DNA of 5,936 nt, from assembly GCA_903821805.1 (NCBI GenBank), contig CAIJNA010000041.1, positions 1 to 5,936 on the forward strand, given 5' to 3'. A program made the position numbers and the translations under genes. The stretch comes from an uncultured Campylobacterota bacterium. GTDB taxonomy: Bacteria > Campylobacterota > Campylobacteria > Campylobacterales > Arcobacteraceae. The notes below the pieces were generated by a model. That model saw only the letters and a program-made list of their open reading frames with translations. It did no database searches and was not told the origin of the DNA. Shown one piece after another: positions 1-5,412 of this stretch (the first letter of the stretch is position 1; each line of letters begins with the position of its first letter).

Positions 1-255
1 GATGAACTACAATGTAAATATACGGGTGGAACGGTACAGCATCTGTACATGAGAGAAAAGCTAAGCTCTCCTGAAGCTTGCCGTAACCTGGTTAAAAAGG
101 TAGTGTCTAACTTCAGATTACCCTACATTACAGTGACTCCGGTATTTAGCATTTGTCCGGTTCATGGTTACCTGAATGGGGAGCATGAGTTCTGCCCTAC
201 CTGTGACGAAATTTTACTTAAGGAATTAAAAAATCAAGCATATGAAAAACACTGA
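1..255 (+). CDS. nrdD: Anaerobic ribonucleoside-triphosphate reductase NrdD, C-terminal part (5' end outside window)
   Basis: The frame is open from base 1, so this is the last 84 residues of a gene that begins upstream. Class III ribonucleotide reductase makes deoxyribonucleotides from ribonucleoside triphosphates without oxygen, in the cytoplasm. Seen here: the family segment YTGGTVQHLYM (residues 7-17 of the visible part), the late segment LPYITVTPVFSIC, and a zinc-knob motif with C52, H55, C65 and C68 (C-x2-H-x9-C-x2-C). Many relatives have four cysteines in the knob; here the second ligand position is His. The frame stops shortly after the knob (TGA at 253) and lacks the glycyl-radical motif that should follow, which is found in the next frame from 242. 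An ATG at 49 is internal and is not the start, because recognisable NrdD sequence lies upstream of it. GC is about 41% over the first 240 bases (hand count), higher than in most later genes. Confidence 0.9.
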   Translation, partial: DELQCKYTGGTVQHLYMREKLSSPEACRNLVKKVVSNFRLPYITVTPVFSICPVHGYLNGEHEFCPTCDEILLKELKNQAYEKH

Positions 256-415
256 GATCCAGGAAGAACTAATCAAGAACGAATCGAAAAGAAGTAAATG
301 TTTGGTTTATACGCGTGTGATGGGCTATCACAGACCTGTTGAAAGTTTCAATATTGGCAAAAAAGCGGAACATAAACAAAGGACTTATTTTGTGGAACAA
401 GCAAAAACTTTTTGA
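242..415 (+). CDS. nrdD: Split-off glycyl-radical domain of anaerobic ribonucleotide reductase (57 aa)
   Basis: This 57-aa ORF carries the motif RVMGYHRPV (residues 25-33) followed by FNIGKK and AEHKQRTYF. That is the C-terminal glycyl-radical block of class III ribonucleotide reductase, and G28 would carry the radical. NrdG installs the radical with S-adenosylmethionine, and the radical initiates catalysis in NrdD. It starts with ATG at 242, inside the last codons of the nrdD frame (14-nt overlap, +1 frame), and ends inside nrdG. The nearest purine-rich stretch (AAGGAA at 220-225) is 16 nt from the ATG, too far for a normal ribosome binding site, so translation probably depends on coupling to the nrdD stop or on a +1 frameshift. 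A one-base sequence error near the six-A run at 228-233 would also create this picture. The domain assignment is firm; whether it is a separate polypeptide is not. Confidence 0.75.
   Translation: MKNTEIQEELIKNESKRSKCLVYTRVMGYHRPVESFNIGKKAEHKQRTYFVEQAKTF
378..383 (+). promoter_or_regulatory. Ribosome binding site that fixes the nrdG start
   Basis: AAAGGA lies 6 nt before the TTG at 390. No comparable site precedes the alternative TTG at 339, and the NrdG family normally begins just before the 'L-T-P-x-T-L-x-D-F' segment, which fits 390. Confidence 0.55.
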
Positions 416-1079
416 AAGCTTAACCCCTTTTACTCTTCTTGATTTTGAGGGATTCCCGTCAGTTATTTTATGGTTTTGTGGGTGCAACATGAGATGCGGG
501 TATTGTTATAATCCTGAAATTGTCCTTGGTGAAGGAAAGTTTACTTTTGAAGATTTTGAACAATTTTTTCTTTCAAGGAAAAATCTTCTTCAAGGAGTTG
601 TGCTATGTGGTGGTGAACCAACGCTCCATCACGAGATAGAAAATATTGCGATAGAGCTCAAAAAAATGGCTTACAAAATAAAACTTGACACTAATGGAAC
701 AAAACCAAAAGTGGTCAAAAAACTAATTAAAAATCATCTTGTAGATTATGTTGCACTCGATTTTAAAGCTCCAAAAGAAAAATTTGAAATGGTAACAAAT
801 AGTAAAAAGTGGAATTGTTTTTTAGAAACCCTACACATTTTAATAGATTCTTCTATTGAATATGAAGTGAGAACAACTTTTTATGGAGGATATCTTGAAA
901 TATGGGATATTAAAATGATTTGCAATATTCTAGAAAGTATTGGATTTAATAAAAAATATTATATTCAAAATGCTTTTTGTGATACAAATACGCTTGGAAA
1001 TATTCTAGATGAGAAGAAAATTTCTTCATATGACATGAAAGTTTTTGAAGAATATTCATTTACTGTTATTTTGAGGTAG
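390..1079 (+). CDS. nrdG: Anaerobic ribonucleotide reductase activating protein NrdG (radical SAM)
   Basis: This is a radical SAM enzyme that binds a [4Fe-4S] cluster and cleaves S-adenosylmethionine to create the glycyl radical on NrdD. From the TTG start at 390 the protein has 229 residues, normal for the NrdG/activase group. The N-terminus reads ESLTPFTLLDFEGF (residues 9-22), typical for this family. The cluster motif is C32-x3-C36-x2-C39 (CNMRCGYC). The GGEP motif (residues 74-77, in CGGEPTLHHE) contacts SAM. Later segments such as KLDTNGTKP and VDYVALDFKAP match the strands of the partial TIM barrel. It overlaps the glycyl-radical ORF by 26 nt in another frame, so substrate and activase are co-transcribed and probably translationally coupled. 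A longer start at TTG 339 would add 17 lysine-rich residues without family resemblance. Base composition is clearly more AT-rich than in the nrdD end. Confidence 0.9.
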   Translation: MWNKQKLFESLTPFTLLDFEGFPSVILWFCGCNMRCGYCYNPEIVLGEGKFTFEDFEQFFLSRKNLLQGVVLCGGEPTLHHEIENIAIELKKMAYKIKLDTNGTKPKVVKKLIKNHLVDYVALDFKAPKEKFEMVTNSKKWNCFLETLHILIDSSIEYEVRTTFYGGYLEIWDIKMICNILESIGFNKKYYIQNAFCDTNTLGNILDEKKISSYDMKVFEEYSFTVILR

Positions 1080-1093
1080 TTAAATTAAATAAC

Positions 1094-1135
1094 TTGATAC
1101 CTATCAATCATTCATCTTTGCTTATAGATTATAAT
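1094..1135 (+). promoter_or_regulatory. Class II FNR/DNR-type promoter P1 (palindrome plus -10)
   Basis: TTGATACCTATCAA at 1094-1107 is a perfect TTGAT-N4-ATCAA FNR-type palindrome. TATAAT follows at 1130-1135. A start site at about 1142 would put the palindrome centre (1100.5) at -41.5, the classic class II activation position, leaving a leader of about 21 nt before the ATG at 1163. No good -35 hexamer is seen, as expected for an activator-dependent promoter. It probably drives the five-gene cluster 1163-4127. The rest of the gap 1080-1162 shows nothing else convincing. Confidence 0.8.
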
Positions 1136-1162
1136 TTTTAAAATTTATACAAGGAAAACAAA

Positions 1163-1501
1163 ATGAAACAAGAGATAATACTAGAGGGTGCTACAGTACC
1201 ATTTTACAAAGAAACAATTAATGATATATTGACTTATGTATTTGATAGTAGTAGATGTGGTCATCCTGAACCCATGATAAATGCTATGATAGGACTTCAA
1301 ACTATCAAAAATAATGAAAAGCTAATTATGATAAATAGCAAAGCACCAGCAGGACTTTTTCCTAAAGTTGAGAATGATTTTAACTATGAAATAGAAGAGC
1401 TTGAAAATGGAAGATTTCAGATCACTTTTACAAAAAAAAGGGATGTAAGTAATACAGATTTTAGTGATAGAGGATGTGACGGGAATGGGTGTTCTCACTA
1501 G
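1163..1501 (+). CDS. DUF2249-like small protein with Cys-rich C-terminal tail
   Basis: 112 residues, soluble, with no signal peptide. Residues about 32-95 (CGHPEPMINAM, then a strand ending KLIMINSKAP, then GLFPKVE...FNYEIEELENGRFQITF) resemble DUF2249, a TusA-like alpha/beta fold. In such proteins a P-E-P-M helix start is followed by 'x-P-x-x-L-(Y/F)-P' and a terminal beta hairpin. DUF2249 proteins often sit beside denitrification and NO-response genes; their biochemical role is not settled. The C-terminus departs from the core and ends with C105, C110 and H112 (GCDGNGCSH), which together with C32 could bind a metal or take part in thiol chemistry; this is inference. The ribosome binding site AAGGAAAA precedes the ATG. 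It is the first gene after promoter P1 and lies 26 nt before the membrane-protein gene. Confidence 0.65.
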   Translation: MKQEIILEGATVPFYKETINDILTYVFDSSRCGHPEPMINAMIGLQTIKNNEKLIMINSKAPAGLFPKVENDFNYEIEELENGRFQITFTKKRDVSNTDFSDRGCDGNGCSH

Positions 1502-1527
1502 AAAACAACTATTTAAGGATATTAACT

Positions 1528-2760
1528 ATGGCCGTTTCAACTGATTTCGCACCTCCTTTTAAACTGATTGCCCCTTATTTTGTATTAGGGATACTTTTTT
1601 ATATTGGAAGTATTATCTATCTTTTTAAAATAGATGTAGTAGATATATCTCAATTTTCTCCCACTACACTCTCGTTAATACATATCTTTTTACTTGGATT
1701 TGTGTTGATGATTATCGTTGGAGCTATGGCTCAACTTATTCCTGTTGTGTTAGAAGTTGGACATTTTGCTGTGGAGTTGTATTATGTAATTTATCCACTT
1801 TTATCTATTGGGGCTCTTCTTATGGGGTATGGCTTTTTGTTTTCGCCTATGTTACTCCCTTTTGGTGGGGTTGTTGTTTTGATAGCGATGGGGATTTTTT
1901 TGTTTGAAACTATGATGACAATTCAAAAGGTACAAAAACTAAGTTTTGTAATGAAAACAGTTTTGATAGCAAATATTTTTCTTTTTTTTGGACTTTTTTT
2001 TGGAATCATTATGGCTTTGGGATATGGTGGCATAGTTGCAGTGGATATAGAAAAATATCTCATATCCCATATTTTTTTGACATTTTTTGGTTATGTTGGG
2101 ATTACAATTATGGGGATGAGTTTGGTACTTCTACCTATGTTTTGGCTCTCTCATAGTTTTGGTTGGAAAAGTGTTGAATATAGTGTGTATTGTTTTTCCG
2201 CAAGTGTTAGTTTAATTGTCTTACATCTTTTTTTTTCAAATTATATGATGCTTTACTTGGGTTATTGTTTCATTGTTCTTTCAATTGGATTGTATCTATA
2301 TCAAATTTGGCTTATTTATAAAACAAGAGTAAGAAAAGAAAAGGATATCTATTTTAAATCAGTAGTTTTTTCTTATGGGAGTTTATGTGTAGTGCTTTTA
2401 CTAGGTGTAAGTTATCTTATTTTTCAAAGCGATAAACTCCTTTTGCTATTTGGCTGGTTTTTATTTTTTGGATATATTGGAAATATTATAACCGGACATT
2501 TATATAAGATTGTCCCATTTTTGGTCTGGTATCAAAAATTTTCTCCGCTCATAGGGAAACAAAAAGTGCCGATGCTTGGTGATATGGTGCCTAAACTGGG
2601 GGCTACTTTTCAGGTTTATTTTACGATTTCAGGTGTGATATTGTGTGGGTTTGGGATAGGAATTGAAAACAATGAGCTATTTTATAGTGGTGTGAGTTTT
2701 TTGTTTGTAGGGGGAGTTTTTATGTTTAAAAATCTCCTTTTTATGATAAATTTTAGGTAG
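1528..2760 (+). CDS. Polytopic membrane protein, NnrS / heme-copper-oxidase-I-like group
   Basis: 410 residues, almost entirely hydrophobic, with roughly twelve probable membrane helices. ATG 1528 is chosen over a GTG at 1489 because AAGGA lies 8 nt upstream and the GTG would overlap the previous gene. Histidines sit at helix starts or turns: H52 (LSLIHIFLLGF), H79, H181 (LISHIFLTFFG), H209, and H324 in GHLYKIVPFLVWYQKF. The blocks around H52 and H181 share a colinear G-x7-G-x6-P pattern (G57/G65/P72 and G188/G196/P203). This His-plus-Gly-Pro pattern is seen in NnrS and related oxidase-subunit-I-like membrane proteins, which are linked to heme and to relief of nitric-oxide stress. I do not see the full Cu(B) ligand set needed for an oxidase or NO reductase. 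NnrS itself is the closest named idea, but a distinct Campylobacterota family is possible. It is second in the operon from P1. Confidence 0.6.
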   Translation: MAVSTDFAPPFKLIAPYFVLGILFYIGSIIYLFKIDVVDISQFSPTTLSLIHIFLLGFVLMIIVGAMAQLIPVVLEVGHFAVELYYVIYPLLSIGALLMGYGFLFSPMLLPFGGVVVLIAMGIFLFETMMTIQKVQKLSFVMKTVLIANIFLFFGLFFGIIMALGYGGIVAVDIEKYLISHIFLTFFGYVGITIMGMSLVLLPMFWLSHSFGWKSVEYSVYCFSASVSLIVLHLFFSNYMMLYLGYCFIVLSIGLYLYQIWLIYKTRVRKEKDIYFKSVVFSYGSLCVVLLLGVSYLIFQSDKLLLLFGWFLFFGYIGNIITGHLYKIVPFLVWYQKFSPLIGKQKVPMLGDMVPKLGATFQVYFTISGVILCGFGIGIENNELFYSGVSFLFVGGVFMFKNLLFMINFR

Positions 2761-2776
2761 AAAAGGGGTTATAAAT

Positions 2777-3082
2777 ATGATTAGTAAAGAAGAAATTTTT
2801 AAAGCAGTAGCAACTGTAAATGATCCAGAAGTTGGATTTAATCTTGTAGAGATGGGGCTTATTTATGATGCGAGCGCAAATGAAAAAGATGAAGTAATGG
2901 TGATTATGACACTGAGTACAAAAGCTTGTCCTTTGCATCAAATGATTATAGAATGGGTTGAACAAGCTGTGATGAGAGAGATTCCTAGCGCTCAAAGTAC
3001 AGAAGTTGAAGTGGTTTGGGAACCTGCATGGAATATAGGGATGGCAACACCTGAAGTAAAAGCTAAACTTAGTGGATTTTAA
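2777..3082 (+). CDS. DUF59 / MIP18-family (PaaD/SufT-like) Fe-S cluster assembly protein
   Basis: 101 residues, close to the usual size of a single-domain DUF59 protein. The family signature is clear: VNDPEVGFNLVEMGLIYD (residues 14-31), then a strand and TLSTKACPLHQMI (45-57) with the conserved C51, then WEPAWNIGMATPE (81-93). Members help assemble or transfer Fe-S clusters in the cytoplasm (SufT, or PaaD for the phenylacetyl-CoA oxygenase). The conserved Cys is thought to be functionally important in the family. No paa or suf genes are nearby, so the client protein here is unknown. In an operon with NO-stress genes, repair or maturation of NO-damaged Fe-S proteins is a reasonable inference. 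The ribosome binding site AAGGGG is 8 nt before the ATG. The gene lies 16 nt after the membrane-protein gene and 2 nt before the MOSC gene. Confidence 0.85.
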   Translation: MISKEEIFKAVATVNDPEVGFNLVEMGLIYDASANEKDEVMVIMTLSTKACPLHQMIIEWVEQAVMREIPSAQSTEVEVVWEPAWNIGMATPEVKAKLSGF

Positions 3083-3084
3083 AA

Positions 3085-3786
3085 ATGGAACAAAAGAACC
3101 CACTCTTTATCAAATCACTCCAAATTGGAAAAGTACAACAATTAGGAGATATTAATAGTACTGAATTTTTAAGTAAATATTGGGAAAGCGGTTCTTTTAA
3201 AGAGATGATGATTGATGGTATTATCACCTTTGTGGGGATTGTTGGAGACGAGGTAAGCGATACGAAAAGTCACAGTGGAGTAGAGAAGGCAGTTTTTGCT
3301 AATAGTTATGAAAATTATCCTTTATGGAGCAAATTTCTAGGAATTGATGAGCTTCCCTTTGGAGCATTGGCTGAAAACCTTACTATCAGTGGGCTTGATG
3401 AAACAACAGTTTTTTTAGGAGATATTCATCACATAGGTGGTGTAACCCTGCAAGTATGCCAGCCAAGAAAACCTTGCTGGAAGATTTCAAGAAAATGGCA
3501 AAATAAAGAGTTTACTAATGAAATTTATACAAGCGGACGAACAGGATGGTATTATCAAGTGCTTAAAATTGGCAAAATCACCAAAAATGATGCCATTATC
3601 ATAAGTCACAATGATGATATATTAATCTCAATAATGGAAGCAAATCAAGCATTTAGAAAACCTAAAATCTATCAAAATGTGCTTCAAGAGATACTATTGA
3701 TTCCAAATATTTCATTTTCTTACAAAAATAGCATAGAAAAAAGATTGGCTGGAACCTATGATTTGGGATTTATGGAAAGAGTGTAA
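3085..3786 (+). CDS. MOSC-domain protein, YiiM-like
   Basis: 233 residues. MOSC domains are beta-barrel sulfur-carrier or molybdenum-cofactor-binding modules related to the Moco sulfurase C-terminus. YiiM-type members detoxify N-hydroxylated bases with Moco, and mARC relatives reduce N-hydroxylated compounds. Motifs seen in YiiM order: SHSGVEKAVFANSYENYPLW (62-81), FGALAENLTISGLDE (92-106), VFLGD (109-113) and QVCQPRKPCWKI (123-134), where C131 is the expected Moco/sulfur-binding Cys; C125 is an extra one. The tail after about residue 170 matches the position of the small helical domain that follows MOSC in YiiM. A gap of 2 nt on each side indicates tight coupling with DUF59 and the YgbA-like gene. 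The substrate is unknown; reactive hydroxylamine or nitrosated compounds formed during nitrogen-oxide respiration would fit the context (inference). Confidence 0.85.
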   Translation: MEQKNPLFIKSLQIGKVQQLGDINSTEFLSKYWESGSFKEMMIDGIITFVGIVGDEVSDTKSHSGVEKAVFANSYENYPLWSKFLGIDELPFGALAENLTISGLDETTVFLGDIHHIGGVTLQVCQPRKPCWKISRKWQNKEFTNEIYTSGRTGWYYQVLKIGKITKNDAIIISHNDDILISIMEANQAFRKPKIYQNVLQEILLIPNISFSYKNSIEKRLAGTYDLGFMERV

Positions 3787-3788
3787 AA

Positions 3789-4127
3789 ATGAAGCTTGAG
3801 AAATATAACTCAGAAGTAGAGACACTACACACTTATTGTGAATATTTTTGCTCACACAACCATATGAATCAACAAAAAAGAACGATCCATCATATTTACA
3901 AAGAACAACAATTAACCATCGATACAATTCTGTGTGATGAGTGTCATGATCTTCTTTGCTACTCTTTTGCACGACTTCAAAATTGCCCTTATGAAGAAAA
4001 GCCAAGGTGTCGAAAATGCAAAACACCTTGCTATGAAAAAAACTATTGGAAAAAAGTAGCTAAAGTGATGATGTATAGTTCTGTTCGACTTACTTTGACC
4101 CATATCAAAGACAAATATTTTTTTTAA
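3789..4127 (+). CDS. ygbA: YgbA-type 'nitrous oxide-stimulated promoter' family Cys-rich protein
   Basis: 112 residues, cytoplasmic, with nine cysteines (17, 21, 49, 52, 57, 66, 74, 77, 81). The order of motifs matches E. coli YgbA: an N-terminal helix with YCEYFCSH, LCDECHDLLCYSFARLQNCPY (48-68), then PRCRKCKTPCYE (72-83) and a basic C-terminal helix with the conserved VMMYSSVR (93-100). E. coli ygbA is in the NsrR regulon and is induced by NO. The clustered C-x2-C pairs suggest a zinc or Fe-S site, which is inference. GGAAAG lies about 8-9 nt before the ATG. It is the last gene of the P1 cluster. Its final codons contain the activator box of promoter P2, followed by a T-rich run at 4117-4125. 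Confidence 0.85.
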   Translation: MKLEKYNSEVETLHTYCEYFCSHNHMNQQKRTIHHIYKEQQLTIDTILCDECHDLLCYSFARLQNCPYEEKPRCRKCKTPCYEKNYWKKVAKVMMYSSVRLTLTHIKDKYFF

Positions 4128-4136
4128 TCCTACAAT
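4095..4136 (+). promoter_or_regulatory. Class II FNR/DNR-type promoter P2, overlapping the ygbA 3' end
   Basis: TTGACCCATATCAA at 4095-4108 (TTGA-N6-TCAA) lies inside the last codons of the preceding gene. TACAAT follows at 4131-4136. The predicted start is about 4143, which places the palindrome at -41.5 and gives a leader of about 24 nt before the cytochrome ATG at 4167. The spacing from box to -10 is 36 nt, the same as in P1 and P3. Confidence 0.7.
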
Positions 4137-4166
4137 ATCATTTCAAATAAAACATTGGAGAAAAAT

Positions 4167-4466
4167 ATGAAAATCAAACTACTTAGTTTATTAATGATGG
4201 GAGCATTGAGCTCAACTCTTTATGGCGCAGAAGATGGTGCAACGCTTTATAAAAAATGTGCTGGTTGTCATGGAGCAAATGGAGAAAAAGCTGCTTTAGG
4301 AAAAAGTCAAATCATTAAAGATTTAAAAAAAGCTGATTTTATAGCGGCAATGAAAGGATATAAAACTGGAACTTATGGTGGTGCTATGAAAGGTGTGATG
4401 ACTGGACAAGTAAAAAGTCTAACTGATTCTCAAATGGAAGCCATAGCTGGAGTAATTGCCAAATAA
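4167..4466 (+). CDS. Small periplasmic c-type cytochrome (cytochrome c553 type)
   Basis: 99 residues. A Sec signal peptide is clear: MKIK, a hydrophobic core to about residue 18, and cleavage near residues 20-21 (LYG/A). The mature protein of about 79 residues begins AEDGATLYKKCAGCHGANGEKAALGKS, with one heme c site C31-x2-C34-H35. M74 or M78 is the likely distal ligand. The sequence closely resembles Campylobacter and Arcobacter c553 proteins, soluble carriers that shuttle electrons from the bc1 complex to periplasmic reductases or oxidases. Under P2 it could feed a nitrite or NO reductase. The start is ATG 4167, with GGAG at 4157-4160 six bases upstream; a TTG at 4155 in the same frame would cover that ribosome binding site and is unlikely. 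Confidence 0.93.
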   Translation: MKIKLLSLLMMGALSSTLYGAEDGATLYKKCAGCHGANGEKAALGKSQIIKDLKKADFIAAMKGYKTGTYGGAMKGVMTGQVKSLTDSQMEAIAGVIAK

Positions 4467-4473
4467 TTATTTG

Positions 4474-4513
4474 AAATATATTTTTTATTTAAATACAAGC
4501 AAAAAATATATTT
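4474..4513 (+). repeat. A/T-only inverted repeat in the cytochrome-crp gap (possible weak terminator)
   Basis: AAATATATTTTTT (4474-4486) and its exact reverse complement AAAAAATATATTT (4501-4513) flank a 14-nt loop. The stem has 13 pairs, all A:T, starting 8 bases after the cytochrome stop. It could slow or end transcription, but the lack of G:C pairs and the general AT-richness make chance likely. The rest of the gap (4514-4549) shows no FNR-type box; AGGGGA (4539-4544) is the ribosome binding site of the next gene. Confidence 0.35.
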
Positions 4514-4549
4514 AAATTTTATTTGCTGATCCAACTTTAGGGGAAAGTT

Positions 4550-5188
4550 ATGAAACATATTTTAAGAGAAATTCGTTATTTTACATCTTTTGACGATGAA
4601 AAGTTAGAAGAGTTAAGCAAAATTTGTATGATGAAAAAATTATCAATAGGTGAAATACTTTTTTATGAAGGTGATGAACCAGAATATATTTATTATCTAA
4701 CAAAAGGTTACTTAAGGATTCTGAAAAAGCAAGCCAATTTAAAACAAGTTTATATACATACAATGAGCCCAGGAATGCTTATAGCTGAAGTTACTATGTT
4801 TGAAGATATTAAATATCCAGCAACAACTGAAGCTATGATCGATTGTGAAGTTTTAATGATAAACAAGAAAGCATTTATGGAAAACTTTTTTGGAAACGTA
4901 AATCTTTTGCAATCAATAATAAAATCATTAAGCATGAAAGTAACATATTTGATGAATTCACTTGAGGTTGAAACATCAATTGGAACTGATTTAAAAATAG
5001 CAAAATTTATCATAAATCATGAAGAAACTATTGGTAACATAAAGCATAAAGATATTGCTTATGAACTGAATACAACTTCAGAAACCGTCTCAAGAATACT
5101 AAAGAAATTTGCAGAAAGTGAATTGTTATCAAAAACTAATCCAATAATTATTAAAAATCTCCACGGATTAAAAGTATTATGCAACTAG
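4550..5188 (+). CDS. Crp/Fnr-family transcriptional regulator without Fe-S cysteines
   Basis: 212 residues. Residues about 10-110 form the cyclic-nucleotide-binding-like beta barrel (GEILFYEGDEPEYIYYLTKGYLRILK is the typical opening, residues 34-59). Residues 115-140 fit the dimerisation helix and 147-205 the winged helix-turn-helix (KHKDIAYELNTTSETVSRILKKF, 165-187). The recognition helix has E178, S181 and R182, the E-x2-S-R arrangement that lets FNR and DNR proteins read TTGA(T/C) half-sites. Only three cysteines exist (26, 99, 211), so there is no FNR-type N-terminal [4Fe-4S] ligand set. An NO- or heme-responsive DNR/NnrR-like role is therefore plausible, but the ligand cannot be read from the sequence. 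The C. jejuni NO regulator NssR is a relative. It is likely to act on the three TTGA-N6-TCAA boxes in this window. Its own promoter is not evident. Confidence 0.9.
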   Translation: MKHILREIRYFTSFDDEKLEELSKICMMKKLSIGEILFYEGDEPEYIYYLTKGYLRILKKQANLKQVYIHTMSPGMLIAEVTMFEDIKYPATTEAMIDCEVLMINKKAFMENFFGNVNLLQSIIKSLSMKVTYLMNSLEVETSIGTDLKIAKFIINHEETIGNIKHKDIAYELNTTSETVSRILKKFAESELLSKTNPIIIKNLHGLKVLCN

Positions 5189-5379
5189 CTACAATAACTG
5201 ATATTGTAATTTTTTTGGTTTTTGTTGCTGCTTTTATGGTTTTCTCACTTTCTCCTGCAATTTGGTTAAGCGAGAAGTTACAAAACAGATATGGTTTAAC
5301 TTCAGAAATAACTAATTTTTTAACTCTTTTACTAACTATTCTATTTTCAATTTTAGCTTCATATTATCTTTATCTATAA
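5179..5379 (+). CDS. Small two-helix membrane protein, unknown function
   Basis: 66 residues that I do not recognise as a named family. Two hydrophobic segments are visible (about 8-29 and 44-65), joined by a short polar stretch with SEKLQNRYG. ATG 5179 lies inside the last codons of the regulator gene (10-nt overlap, different frame). Its ribosome binding site is poor (a GGA about 12 nt upstream), so translational coupling to the regulator is likely. The overlap suggests a link with the regulator, for example as a membrane partner or simply a co-expressed small membrane protein. It could also be an assembly or accessory subunit of a respiratory complex encoded downstream; neither idea is supported by a motif. 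Confidence 0.65.
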   Translation: MQLATITDIVIFLVFVAAFMVFSLSPAIWLSEKLQNRYGLTSEITNFLTLLLTILFSILASYYLYL

Positions 5380-5412
5380 ATATAAATATTACAACATAAA
5401 ACAAATCTCAAC

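Noticed and set aside
339..351. TTGA...TCAA palindrome as an FNR-type box
   Set aside because: The spacer is 5 rather than 6 and it lies in conserved radical-domain codons.
339..389. Longer nrdG start at TTG 339
   Set aside because: It adds 17 basic residues without family similarity, lacks a ribosome binding site, and overlaps the radical-domain ORF far more; TTG 390 has AAAGGA at good spacing.
269..490. Minus-strand ORF of 73 aa opposite the radical-domain ORF and nrdG
   Set aside because: It is antisense to clearly conserved coding sequence and shows no family resemblance or ribosome binding site.
1065..1093. GTTATTT/AAATAAC hairpin at the nrdG end as a terminator
   Set aside because: Only 7 pairs with a 15-nt loop and no T-run afterwards; likely chance in AT-rich DNA, although it overlaps the P1 edge.
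1489..1527. GTG 1489 as start of the membrane-protein gene
   Set aside because: It overlaps the previous gene and lacks a ribosome binding site; ATG 1528 has AAGGA 8 nt upstream and starts just before the first helix.
2753..3103. Minus-strand ORF of 116 aa opposite the DUF59 gene
   Set aside because: It mirrors a well-supported DUF59 gene; its Phe/His-rich sequence is typical of an antisense shadow.
3712..4103. Minus-strand ORFs opposite the ygbA-like gene
   Set aside because: Both are antisense to a recognisable Cys-rich family and have no independent support.
4523..4534. TTG...CAA just before the regulator gene as an autoregulatory box
   Set aside because: The TTG-CAA gap is 6 instead of 8, and the inner bases are not palindromic.
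4968..4979. TTGAAACATCAA as an FNR-type box
   Set aside because: The spacer is 4, it lies inside the regulator gene, and no gene start follows at a suitable distance.
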